This document shows, piece after piece, positions 10,409 through 20,141 of a stretch of DNA of 64,000 nt. Both the position numbers and the translations under genes were made by a program. Source of the stretch: Pythium myriotylum. Its lineage: Eukaryota > Oomycota > Peronosporomycetes > Pythiales > Pythiaceae. The stretch is taken from assembly GCA_023091665.1 (NCBI GenBank), contig JALJCQ010000020.1, positions 186,001-250,000 on the forward strand, read 5' to 3'. The notes below the pieces were generated by a model. That model did not search any database. It was given only the letters and a program-made list of their open reading frames with translations, and was not told where the DNA came from. Numbering within the stretch: position 1 is the first letter of the stretch; each line of letters opens with the position of its first letter.

Positions 10409-12543
10409 GTTGATGGTGGCCGGCGGGACCTGGACGTGGACCGTGTGGACGCTCTCGGGCTCGAGGGCGCGGCGTCGGGCCCGCGCCGGCGGGCGGCTCG
10501 CTGCGGACGGGGCCGGGCGCGGACGCTGCGGACAGAACGGCCGTGAGCGAAAAGCCCGGAAAGAAAGAACGCCACCGCCGGCCTCGCCCAAGTGTTTTTT
10601 AGTTTGTTTGGTTTTTTGTTCTCGGCGACGCTTGGGCGAAGAGGCACCGCGACGGGGGAAGGAAGCCAAGTACGCACCTCGACGCGCAGCGGCGAGTGGC
10701 CGCTCTCGGCCGTGGCTTCGGCGGTTCGCATGGGCGCAGTCAGTTGGGCGGCGCGAGAGTGCGAATGCGAGGAAGAGAGAAGCCCATGAAGAGAGACGAC
10801 ACCGCGCTGCGCCATGAGGGTCGTGCCCGCCCGAGGGGCCGACGGAAAAAAAAAAAGAGACATGGCACTCGCGCGAGGGAAGGAGGGGGAGCGAAAGAAA
10901 GCGTCCGGAAAATGAGTCGATCCAAGACCATCACTCTGAGAAGGGACCAATCACAGTGCGCGAAAGATAGGAAATTGACCAATCCAAAGCTATGACTCAT
11001 TTTTCTACAACTTGATACTGGTCTGTGTCATCGCCTTCGACAGAACCATCTGGACTTGGGGTCATTCCTCTGGACAGGTTGTGGCCAATTTGCTGAACGT
11101 ATACGTACCGTAGCCGATGTACTGGTTTAATAGATGCCACGCTTCACCTACTGAGATAGTAGACAACACGTCACAAAAGATCTCTTCTTCATCTGTGACG
11201 TGGTTCAAGGATCCATCCATACTGTACCATCCCTCTCCCTCTCCACCCACGGCCATGCAACCCCCACAGGTCCCACGACGGCAGTCTTCCTCTCGTGTTG
11301 CTTCGGCGATCGCTGTCCACTCAGCGATCTTTGCTGCGACGTGGGGACCAAAAACGGTTTCCGAAGTGCCGTGATTCGAACGTTTCGGTCTGGTTTCGTC
11401 TCATAAAAGTCCGCGATGAGAAGCGCAATGTAGTAGTCGCGCGTGCCCCTCGCTTGGATGGGCTCGAGCGCCCGTGGGATATCGCGCGGGCGAATCTGTC
11501 GATCCATTCGGGAACGTGACGATCCTCTCGGTGACATACTGCGACATCCCTATGTAGGTAAATCTGTCACCGAATGCGAGTCTCCCTTTGAGAGTGGCCG
11601 TGGGACAACTGCAATACTATTAGGTTGCGTTCTTCTAATTCGACATTGCTCAATAATAAAGTAGTCGAGGCTCAGATCGACTGTGTGCGAAAAGTGATGT
11701 TGCTCCATGATTGGTCTGGTGGTTCAAGAAGCAAACCAGCGCGTGAACAAGATGTTTTGAAACGGCCGGCTCATCTCTCTCTCTCTGCGGGAGCCGATGG
11801 CGGACTGGCCCCCTGAGACGTTCAGTCAGCGACACTGGACGGCAGTCAGGAGCTGCCTTGCGCAATGACCAGCCAGCAATCTGATCAGCGAGTTCGCCAG
11901 CGACCCCCAAGCACGACTGCGGTCTCGATTCGCACGTCACTCGTCACCAACAGAGCTTTGAGCTCAGGCACTCGAACCAATTTGATGCGGATCTTGCACC
12001 GCGGCCGGTGCAGTCTCCACGGCTTCTTTGGAGACTGGCGAATCCCCGAAAAGATACTTGATCTCCAACTGACGTTTATAATTCGAACGATCCCACGCCC
12101 ATCGCGATCTCCCTCTCTCTTCCAGCCCGTGTTTCTCTGCGCCATGACTTTCGCGTCGCAGTCTTGCGACAGCCAACTGCGACGGTCTCACTTCGCAGGC
12201 TCTTCTGGCTCGTCCGCGGTGGCGGAGGAGGAGCGAGGGCAGACGACCCAGCGAACTCTGTGTCCGCTCTATTTTTTTAATTCAACTTCCAAAAAACATT
12301 CAATTATAATTGAGCTTCCATCCTCAATGACGTCGGGCGTGTCACGGACCTTCTATTGAGCTCCTCACCAGTACTCCCCACATGAGCCCTGCGTTGCGAT
12401 CCTTCGAAGCGATGCACGCACGCCGCGATGGGACGGTGCCGTCTGGGATGGGGCTCGCTGCAGCCACCACGAACCTCCGCCAGCTCTGAAAAATTTGGTG
12501 GCGGCCTCGCCACTTCGCGATCTTCCTCTCTCTGTCGCCCCCC
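10409..12543. other. Intergenic region with probable decayed minus-strand coding sequence
   Basis: About 2.1 kb between divergent genes. 10409-11000 is the upstream region of the alpha-kinase and is purine-rich on the plus strand. On the minus strand between about 11060 and 12190, three pieces in different frames look partly protein-like: 11537-11370 (contains RDYYIALLIADFYETKPDRN), 11256-11062 (contains GEAWHLLNQYIGYGTYTFSK) and about 12120-11990 (contains YKRQLEIKYLFGDSPVSKEA). No continuous gene can be built by simple splicing, so I read this as a broken gene or element of unknown type. Confidence 0.3.
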
Positions 12544-13869
12544 ATGACGCTGCTCACGGGCTACGCCGGCGCGCTCGTGGCCGTCTTCTTCTTCGGCACG
12601 TGCTACGTGCCCGCCAAGAAGTACCCGACGTATGGTAGGCCACGCACCACGCGTTCTCTGTGTCTGTGTGTTTGATTGTCCAGCGATCTCATGGTGATGT
12701 GCAATGCAATTAGACGGCATCATCTTCCAGTGGTTCATGGTGCGTGACAACGCGTTTGTGTCGCAATGATACCGGAGACCACGATCTGACATGACGTCGT
12801 GGCGTAGTGCTCGGGCATCCTCATGGTCGGGCTCGCGTGGGGGCTGCTGAGCAACAACTGGGCGCAGTACGCCAAGGCCGGGCTCTACACGTTCCCCGAG
12901 GGCATCCTCGGCGGCGCGTCGTTCGCGATCGCCAACTTACTCATCCCGACGGTCGTCAACAACCTCGGACTCGGCGTCGGCTTCATGCTCTGGAACGCGA
13001 CCAACATCACCATGGGCTACCTCATCTCGCGCCTCGGGTTGTTGGGCGTCGAGCAGACCATCCCGCGTCTGCCAGCCGTGAGCCTGCTCGGCATCTTGTT
13101 CATGCTGGGCTCGATCGGCGTCTACGGCATGATCAAGCCCACGCTCGTGGCCGAGGTCGTGCCCGGGCGCAAGAAGCAAGGCCCCAACGGCGCCGAGTTC
13201 TCGCCGCTGCTGCCCGTGGACCGCCACCGCTCGCCGCCGCAGCAGGTGCCGCCACCACAAGACGAGTCGCTGCAGCAGGCGCTGGTGCACCCGGAGCTGC
13301 CCAACTTTGGGCCGTACATGATGCCGGCGGATGTGAGCGAGCACGTAGCGCTCGTGGACCGCGCGGCCGAGCGCAGCCGCAAGCTCATCGGCATGGTCAT
13401 CGCGCTGCTCGTCGGCGTGTTTCTGAGCTGCTGCCTCGTGCCGTTCGCCAACTGGCAGCAGCGCTGCAAACCGTCGGCGAGCTCGGAGATCGTGGTCGCG
13501 ACGTGCAATCCGCTCAATTTTGTCTTCTCGCAGTGCCTCGGCATCTACATCACGAGCACGATCGCGTTCCTGCTCTACTCGGCGTTCCACCGCTTCGTGC
13601 TCAAGCGCTCGATGCCGCGCAGCGTCATGCGCCCGGCCTACATGTGCGGCGTGCTTTGGGCCATCGGGCTCACGGGCCAGCTCTACTCGATGGGCGAGCT
13701 CGGCTTCGACCAGGCGTACCCGCTCTCGTCCATCGGCCCGGCCATGGTCTCCATGTTCTGGTCCGCGTGCTACTTCAACGAGATCCAGGGCAAGCGCAAC
13801 CAGCTCACGCTCGCCGTCGCCTCGGCCATGGTCTGCGTCGGCATGGCGCTGCGCATGATCGCCCAGTAG
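12544..13869 (+). CDS. TMEM144-type multi-pass transporter (DMT superfamily)
   Basis: Three exons: 12544-12634, 12714-12739 (26 nt) and 12808-13869, giving 392 residues. Junctions are TATG/GTAGGC..TTAG/ACGGC and TTCATG/GTGCGT..GTAG/TGCTCG. The N-terminus MTLLTGYAGALVAVFFFGTC followed by YVPAKKYPTYDGIIFQWFMC is characteristic of TMEM144 proteins, and about ten hydrophobic segments follow. A hydrophilic loop of about 90 residues (PGRKKQGPNG...DRAAERSRK) sits between the two five-helix halves, with NxGLGVGFMLWN and LYSMGELGFDQAYPLSSIGP as recognisable family stretches. TMEM144 relatives are predicted sugar or nucleotide-sugar carriers; the substrate is not established. Confidence in the family is high, in function low. 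Confidence 0.88.
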
Positions 13870-14181
13870 AGAGAGAAGAGGAGACCACCACCGCCATCTA
13901 AAAAAATGTAGCCATGTTGATCGGAACGGTCAGTCGCGCGGGGGAGCTCCTCGTTGTGCCCTCGCCTTCCATTCCATTCGACTGCTCTCGCTCACGCGCC
14001 TCGATGTCTGCGTGAAGCGATTGCTCGCGCGGCTCGAGGAGTCTGCAGCGCCCCTCCGACGGCGGTGGCGTCAGCCCACAGAGAGAGAGAGAGAGAGAGA
14101 GAGAAGAAGAAGAAGAAAAATAATTCCAGCGGTGGCTAATTTCGGTCCGGGACGCGCGGCGGATTAACGCGCACCGTCGCG
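13870..14181. other. Short intergenic region with GA microsatellite
   Basis: Separates two co-directional genes. It holds a (GA)n run at about 14082-14103 close upstream of the next start codon. No other structure seen. Confidence 0.5.
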
Positions 14182-17124
14182 ATGGCGTTCGCCGGCAGCA
14201 AGCGCCGCGTGTTCCCGCTGCAGGTGCAGACGAGCGCGGCGGCGCCGTCGGCGGCCGAGCGCTCGCTGCTGCCGCCCAAGAGCCCGCTCCATGGCGCGCG
14301 GTCGGCGGGCGGCGGCGGCTTGGAGCGCATGATGCTGCTGCGCAACATGAACGTGTCGGTTGCGATCTCCGGCGCCGAAGACAATGGTGAGGAAGGGAAA
14401 AGAAGACAGGCAGTGAAGGCGTCGGTTGTACAGCCGACGCGCCCGCCGGGCGTCGAGGAAGTGTCGGCTGCGCAGAATCTCAAGGAGAGAAAGCAAATGG
14501 AGGCACGCCGACGCGTGGAGGTGCAGCTCATGGCGCTGGAGGACTACACGAACACGCCAGAAGGCGATGCGCGGCTGCGGCGCCAGGACGAGCGCGCACG
14601 AATGCAGGAGGAAGAGCTGCGCATGCAGCAGTTTGTGCAGCACGAGAAGGCCCAGCGCCGTGCAGAACAACTGCGGCAGCAGGCTGAAGGAGAGGCCAGG
14701 ATCAAGGAGATGTACTTGGCGAAGCGCCGACAGGAGATGGAGGAGCAGGCGAGAATTGCTGCGGAGAAAGAAGCCGCGCAGAAACAGGCACTTGAGGCGA
14801 AGATGAAGGCGCTGAAAGAAGAAGCCGACCGCAAAGCGAGGGAAGAGTACGCTGCGCGACAGAAAAAACTCGAGGACGAAGCGCAGGCAGAGCGAGACGT
14901 ACGTGTTGCTGAGAGAGAGACCAGCGAGATGTATGTGGAGGACGTTTTAGGGGTCGCGATGCGCAACGACTGGCTGGCTGAGCTAGAGCGTCGGAAGCAG
15001 ATCGAGGCCGAGGCTCTCGAATGGAAGCTGTTCGAGGAGAGGGAGGCCGAGCGCCAGCGAGAGGAGACGCAGAGACGACGCGAGGCGCTGAAAGAACAGT
15101 ACGAACAGGACCGCGCGCGTCGCATGCAAATCCACAAGCTCCAACAGGAACGCGTGCGTACGGCTGCGGGCAAGAAGCGCCAGCAGGAGCAGGAAAGCGA
15201 AGGCGTGTCGCCCGCCAGTGCCGCTGCCGCGAGTCTCCAGCGGTTGCGATCGCAGTGTGAGTCAGTGGAGATGCCACCACTTACGATGCCTCAGCCGTCT
15301 CCATGCGAGCCATCCGCTCGCGAGCAGAACACTGCTCGAATAACGTTGGAGACCGTCAGGGCTTTACCGCCAGGGCTCAATGCGATCAACGAGCAGGGAC
15401 CTGTGCCGCCGCCACCAGATCTTGCACCGACAGAATTCGTCAGCGAGCCCAAGCCATCTGAAGCAGTCCCGACAGAAGAGAAAGAAGCTCCATCCGACTC
15501 TGAGGAGACCCCAGAAGTTGTTGTAATCTCCCCAGAGCCGGCGCAACCTACGAAGGACGACTCTTCCACAACATTGCAATCTGAAGAAGACCCGGTTGTC
15601 GTCCAACCCGAACTATTATCGATGGAGAGCCTACGCCATGACGGAGTCGTCCCAATGGCCGAGGTGCTGAGCGTCAACCAAGGTTCACCAGCTGCGGTTG
15701 CTGGGCTAATCGTCCAAGATCTTATCATCGAATTCGGTGGCGTGACGAGCACGACACCCAAATGCATCGTCGCGATCGCCGAATCTGTGCAGTTAAACCT
15801 CAACAACGTGGTTTCGCTCGTCGTTCTTCGCCCCGTGAACGAAGTTGCTGGTGACGCCAAGTTCAGGCGTTGTGATCTTCAGCTCGTGCCGAGGAAGTGG
15901 AAGGGTAAGGGCCTTCTTGGGTGCCAGCTCAGCCCTTTCAAGTGGCCCGAGACAATATCTGTTGACACCGAAAGAGCTCCTCTGGCATCGTCAGCTCCTG
16001 AGAGTCCAACAGTAGCTTCAGCGACTTCCTCTTACGAAGCTCTTGTGCTGTACCAAGTCCAACCAAGCTCGCTTGCGCATCGACTTGGACTTGTAGACGG
16101 AGACGTGCTGGCTCGCTGTGGCGACCTGGACCTCGCACACGGTAGCGCCGAAGACTCGCTTGCGGCCGTTGCGTCCTACCTTCACACGCACTGGCGCGAG
16201 GCTCGTCGCGAGTTGCCCGTGATGATACAGCGATGGGACCCAGACGAGCAGTGCTATGCCGTGTTCAACCTCGAGCTTCCCGTACCTGCAGCTGGCGAAT
16301 CACTCGGCTGCGCACTCACGACCTACACGCAGTTCTACTACCCGAATGGTACTCCCGAGACGCCTGCAAGTGCTTGCGACGAGTGCTTTTCCACCCCGTT
16401 AGCCTCATCACTCCACGCGGCGGCTCTCAGTGGTCACATTTCGTGTCTCGAGTCGCTGATTTCGACCAGTAGTCCAGAGTTTCTTGACTGGCGGGACGAC
16501 GAGGGGCGATCTCCACTATTCTACGCTTGCTATGCTCAGCAAGTGGACGCCGTACAGTGTCTCGTGCGCCATCTCCAGTCTTCGGGCAGCTACGATCCGG
16601 TTTCAGGTGCCGACGCCTACGGCGACTCGCCACTCCACGCGGCAGCGAGCAGTGACTGCATCGCCGCCATCGAGTGCCTGCTTGACTCGCGCTTCATCGC
16701 GGACGTGAACCTCATGAACGCTTCCACACAGGCCACGGCAGCCCACGTGGCTGCCTCCGAGGCGGCGCTGCGTATTCTTCACGACCGCTTCCACGCGGAC
16801 ATGCTCGCGCTCGACGCTGACGGCCGCATGCCACTCTTCTACGCCTGTCTGCGTAACGACGCGGCCAGCGTCGCGTTCCTCTGCGCACTCTTTCCGGACT
16901 TTGCCGACTACGCTGACAGCGCTGGCGGTAACACGCCACTCCACATGGCTGCGTGGTGTGGCTTCGGCGACGTCGTCACAACGCTCGTTCGTGCGCTACC
17001 GAGTATTGCACTCTTTATGCCTAACCAGGACGGCCTCGATCCGCGCTCGCTCGCTGAACGCGGCGGTTGGGTTGACGTCGCAAACGAGCTGGAGCGAGCG
17101 ATGACACGTTCGAGTGAGACCTGA
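14182..17124 (+). CDS. Coiled-coil protein with PDZ-like domains and ankyrin repeats
   Basis: 980 residues in a single exon from ATG at 14182. Residues about 80-380 are an extremely Glu/Arg/Gln-rich helical region (single alpha-helix or coiled coil), followed by an acidic, Pro-rich linker. At about 470-560 is a PDZ-like domain of the PSMD9/Nas2 type (AEVLSVNQGSPAAVAGLIVQ, DLIIEFGGV, VSLVVLRP). A second PDZ-like segment may occupy about 615-700 (VQPSSLAHRLGLVDGDVLA). Ankyrin repeats fill about 740-970 (SSLHAAALSGHISCLESLI, GDSPLHAAASSDCIAAIECL, GNTPLHMAAWCGFGDVV). This looks like a cytosolic scaffold; partners are unknown. It ends 93 bp before the next co-directional coiled-coil gene. I know of no characterised protein with exactly this layout. 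Confidence 0.85.
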   Translation: MAFAGSKRRVFPLQVQTSAAAPSAAERSLLPPKSPLHGARSAGGGGLERMMLLRNMNVSVAISGAEDNGEEGKRRQAVKASVVQPTRPPGVEEVSAAQNLKERKQMEARRRVEVQLMALEDYTNTPEGDARLRRQDERARMQEEELRMQQFVQHEKAQRRAEQLRQQAEGEARIKEMYLAKRRQEMEEQARIAAEKEAAQKQALEAKMKALKEEADRKAREEYAARQKKLEDEAQAERDVRVAERETSEMYVEDVLGVAMRNDWLAELERRKQIEAEALEWKLFEEREAERQREETQRRREALKEQYEQDRARRMQIHKLQQERVRTAAGKKRQQEQESEGVSPASAAAASLQRLRSQCESVEMPPLTMPQPSPCEPSAREQNTARITLETVRALPPGLNAINEQGPVPPPPDLAPTEFVSEPKPSEAVPTEEKEAPSDSEETPEVVVISPEPAQPTKDDSSTTLQSEEDPVVVQPELLSMESLRHDGVVPMAEVLSVNQGSPAAVAGLIVQDLIIEFGGVTSTTPKCIVAIAESVQLNLNNVVSLVVLRPVNEVAGDAKFRRCDLQLVPRKWKGKGLLGCQLSPFKWPETISVDTERAPLASSAPESPTVASATSSYEALVLYQVQPSSLAHRLGLVDGDVLARCGDLDLAHGSAEDSLAAVASYLHTHWREARRELPVMIQRWDPDEQCYAVFNLELPVPAAGESLGCALTTYTQFYYPNGTPETPASACDECFSTPLASSLHAAALSGHISCLESLISTSSPEFLDWRDDEGRSPLFYACYAQQVDAVQCLVRHLQSSGSYDPVSGADAYGDSPLHAAASSDCIAAIECLLDSRFIADVNLMNASTQATAAHVAASEAALRILHDRFHADMLALDADGRMPLFYACLRNDAASVAFLCALFPDFADYADSAGGNTPLHMAAWCGFGDVVTTLVRALPSIALFMPNQDGLDPRSLAERGGWVDVANELERAMTRSSET

Positions 17125-17217
17125 TGCTCATTAGATGTGTCTGGTATCCTCTAGGGCTATTTTCGGGACTGCAGTTTTCGACCAGTGCCAAGAAGAGCCT
17201 CCAGCACTGTGGAGACC

Positions 17218-20097
17218 ATGACGAGTCCAACGTATGCGAGCCGAGGATCTCGATGGAAAGGTGTAGCGACCTCGGGATCTGCATCCAGCGGAGGCGACTT
17301 GTTACAATTGCTGACGCTCGACTTATCGCCCCTGGAGAAGCGATTCGAAGAGGTCTTTGCGCGACTCGACGTGCTCGAACAAGCGGCAAAGGTCTCGGAG
17401 GAGTCAGCAGCAAACGAGCAAGTGCCTGCGTCACAGACAGAGATTGCTCAGCTGGAGATCAAGAAGATTGAAGCGACAATTGGTGTGGCTGACGGTATTG
17501 ACAAAGGGAACTTGGCGAAAGAACTCGAGGAACTCCACGCTGCCCAGCTGCGACTCAAAATTCAGCACGAGCTTGCACACTCGGCAGCCAAAGTGGAGAT
17601 GGAGACTCTGCGAAGGGATCTGCTCGCGCTGCCACAGCACGCAGACCTTCATAACTTTCGCGCCGAAGTTGACGTCATCGTGTCGACAACGATGAAGTCG
17701 CTTAATGATCAGCAACTTCTATTGTGGCAGGACGTGGAGCGGTCCTTGGCCGCGCGAGACCTCGCGGAGAACCAGTGGAAGGCCCATTTTGAAGGCAGCA
17801 TGACCGAGCGTATCCAGGACGTGTGGGCTGGGCTGGAACACTCACAGCGCCGTGTTGACGAATCGCTTCAAGCGCTTCAGCGCGACATGGTGAAGGTGGA
17901 GGCAGCGACGCGCGAGACCGTTGACAACGTCGACCGCATGCAGATTACGCTCGCGCAGCTTGAGAATCGAACAGGCCACCAAGAAGAGGAGACCATCGCG
18001 CACGAACACGCGATTCTGCAGCTGCACGCGCTGGTCAAGCAGACCAATACTATGATGGCGAGTGAGGACGCGGTACTGCAGGCTGCGATAGACGCTCTCA
18101 AGCAGCAAGCGGAGAGCAACGAGCAGCGCCACGAGGTCGAACAACGGCAATATGCGACCTTCGTCTCTGACACGGAGAAAGCGTTGGCGTTTTGCTCCAA
18201 CGAGATCACGTCGACGATCGCCAACGCGCTGCAGCGCCATCAAGACAAGCTCCAATCCCACGATTCTGGGATCACGACGCTTATGGCAGAGCTCAGAACA
18301 TGTCAGGAACACGAACGAAAGGCGGACTCGCGGCTCGGCTCTCTGGACGGTCGGCTCGTGCAGCAGGAAAAACAAGTGTCAACACTAGCGCTTATTGCTC
18401 AGGAGCAGCAGCACGAGTTACTACGCCACGTGGGTGAGATCCGCAAGGTACTAGACCAGGCAGCGCAAGACCGCGTGGGAATCAAGCGTGCTGCCACAGA
18501 ATTGAGCTTCGCAGTCCAGGAAGTTCAGCAGACGCTGCAAGAAGTGAGCAAGATGGCCGCCACGACCGAGCTCTCGCTAGCGCGCGCGGCTGCCGAGATC
18601 CCCAAGCTGCACGTGCTCGCTTCCACGAACACGGCGACAATCTCACGCACAAGAGAGGCACTTGTGGATCTAAGTGAGTCCATGGTCAGTGAGAAGAAAT
18701 TTGCCCGTGAACTGCATACTCAGTTTGAGAAGGAGGTGCAATCCAGTGCCGCACGGTTTGCAGATCTCCACGCACGTGACGACGGTGCCCAGCAGAGTAT
18801 CGCGGCGACGAACGCATCGATGCAAAGTGTTAAGCACGCGCTCGAGGAGGCTATCAAGTACAACAGCAACATGATCCACCAGCTCAACGCCATGGTCGAC
18901 GCCCTCGCGATCACCGAGAGCGCTACGGAGATGGATGACAAGCTCCAACGCTTCGCGCTCTCGACGGCCGAGCTCGGGCTCAAGCTTGAGCACTTTGCAA
19001 TCGCCGCCAGTGGAGACGCTCAAGGCGACGACGGACCGGTGCTGGTCAAAGACGATATCAAGGCTGAGCTCGCGGTGCTGCTTGCCAAAGTCGTGCGGTT
19101 CCTGGGCTCGGGTGTTGCGATCGAGCACAACAAGTACTTTCTATCGGCTTCCAAGCTCGCGATGCCAAGCGCGGACCCGGCAAGTGGCGCCCTCGTGTTC
19201 GAGCTACCTGCAGCTCACGTGCTCGAGCAGCTTCGTGCTGCAAAAGTGACGCTCTTTTGCGACAAGATGCGGCGCTTCCTAGACCAGCTGCGTCCCGCGG
19301 TGGCGAGCGCGCGCCACGTACACGAGTTCCGCGACCACTTTGAGCGCAAGGTGCGGTACGTGCTCGAGTTTGGGCTCGCGAATCTTTTCCCAAATGTCGG
19401 GCGCCCGCGCCATCCAAATCGCAAGAATCCAAACGCTGGTACTTGCATCGCGTGCGACCGGCCGCTTGAAGAAGGCGACGACATGTGCGACCAGCACGAA
19501 CAGCAGCATGCAAGTCGCTTTCGACTGCTTGAAGCCACGGACCCCGAGGTAGAGGCGGTCGACGAGCTCAAGATGCGACGCAGTAAGCTGGTCGCGAGCT
19601 CCAATAACGTCTCCTCGGCGGGTGTGACGCACAAGATCGACACGAGAACGTCCGTGAAAGGCCGCTCGGGCGGGCTGCCGCTCTCGTCGAACCAGTCTCG
19701 GCCACGCAGCGCCGCGTGCGACAACAGCAGCGACTACGTGTACCGCGCGGGCTTCCGACTGCCGCGGCCATCGACGGCCGGTAGCGCTATGGGAAAAAGT
19801 GCGAGTGCCGTGGAACTGGCAGCTCTCCACGCACTTGTGGTGGCTGCGGGTACTGGAGCACTCGCCCAGGAAGACACGAAGCCAACACTGGACGACACGA
19901 CGTCTTCGTGTCTCGAGAAAGTCGCACTCATGGGTAAGCACAACCAGCCGGCAGTAGACGTACCGCGAGCCGTTGCGGTGCCACCATCTCCGCAGGTATC
20001 GACGTCGTCGCCACTCGTACGGCCGCACACGGCACCGCTACGGAGCCGAAGCCTGCCAAGATTGGAGACCTCAAATGAACCAGCTGCAGCAAGATGA
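17218..20097 (+). CDS. Long coiled-coil protein with a CxxC zinc-ribbon-like motif
   Basis: 959 residues from ATG at 17218; the frame opens upstream only through a GTG. Residues about 60-620 are almost continuous coiled coil with regular heptads. A compact region (about 620-740) follows, then TCIACDRPLEEGDDMCDQH at about 741, a Cys/His cluster that could bind zinc. The C-terminal 200 residues are Ser/Pro/Arg-rich (for example SRPRSAACDNSSDYVYRAGF and PRPSTAGS). A coiled coil followed by a C-x-x-C-D-R-P-L motif recalls the DUF4795/QRICH2 type of ciliary protein, but that is a weak recollection. Likely cytoskeletal or flagellar; function unassigned. Its stop lies 45 bp from that of the convergent STE24 gene. 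Confidence 0.8.
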   Translation: MTSPTYASRGSRWKGVATSGSASSGGDLLQLLTLDLSPLEKRFEEVFARLDVLEQAAKVSEESAANEQVPASQTEIAQLEIKKIEATIGVADGIDKGNLAKELEELHAAQLRLKIQHELAHSAAKVEMETLRRDLLALPQHADLHNFRAEVDVIVSTTMKSLNDQQLLLWQDVERSLAARDLAENQWKAHFEGSMTERIQDVWAGLEHSQRRVDESLQALQRDMVKVEAATRETVDNVDRMQITLAQLENRTGHQEEETIAHEHAILQLHALVKQTNTMMASEDAVLQAAIDALKQQAESNEQRHEVEQRQYATFVSDTEKALAFCSNEITSTIANALQRHQDKLQSHDSGITTLMAELRTCQEHERKADSRLGSLDGRLVQQEKQVSTLALIAQEQQHELLRHVGEIRKVLDQAAQDRVGIKRAATELSFAVQEVQQTLQEVSKMAATTELSLARAAAEIPKLHVLASTNTATISRTREALVDLSESMVSEKKFARELHTQFEKEVQSSAARFADLHARDDGAQQSIAATNASMQSVKHALEEAIKYNSNMIHQLNAMVDALAITESATEMDDKLQRFALSTAELGLKLEHFAIAASGDAQGDDGPVLVKDDIKAELAVLLAKVVRFLGSGVAIEHNKYFLSASKLAMPSADPASGALVFELPAAHVLEQLRAAKVTLFCDKMRRFLDQLRPAVASARHVHEFRDHFERKVRYVLEFGLANLFPNVGRPRHPNRKNPNAGTCIACDRPLEEGDDMCDQHEQQHASRFRLLEATDPEVEAVDELKMRRSKLVASSNNVSSAGVTHKIDTRTSVKGRSGGLPLSSNQSRPRSAACDNSSDYVYRAGFRLPRPSTAGSAMGKSASAVELAALHALVVAAGTGALAQEDTKPTLDDTTSSCLEKVALMGKHNQPAVDVPRAVAVPPSPQVSTSSPLVRPHTAPLRSRSLPRLETSNEPAAAR

Positions 20098-20141
20098 CCC
20101 GAGTCAAAGGAGATTAGTATCTACCTACACGACTGAATAGA

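Noticed and set aside
8921..10546. 541-codon plus-strand open frame
   Set aside because: Antisense shadow of the alpha-kinase gene.
10409..10669. N-terminal extension of the alpha-kinase to 10669
   Set aside because: The upstream frame begins only at a TTG; the first ATG is at 10408 and the extension is low-complexity Arg/Pro/Ser.
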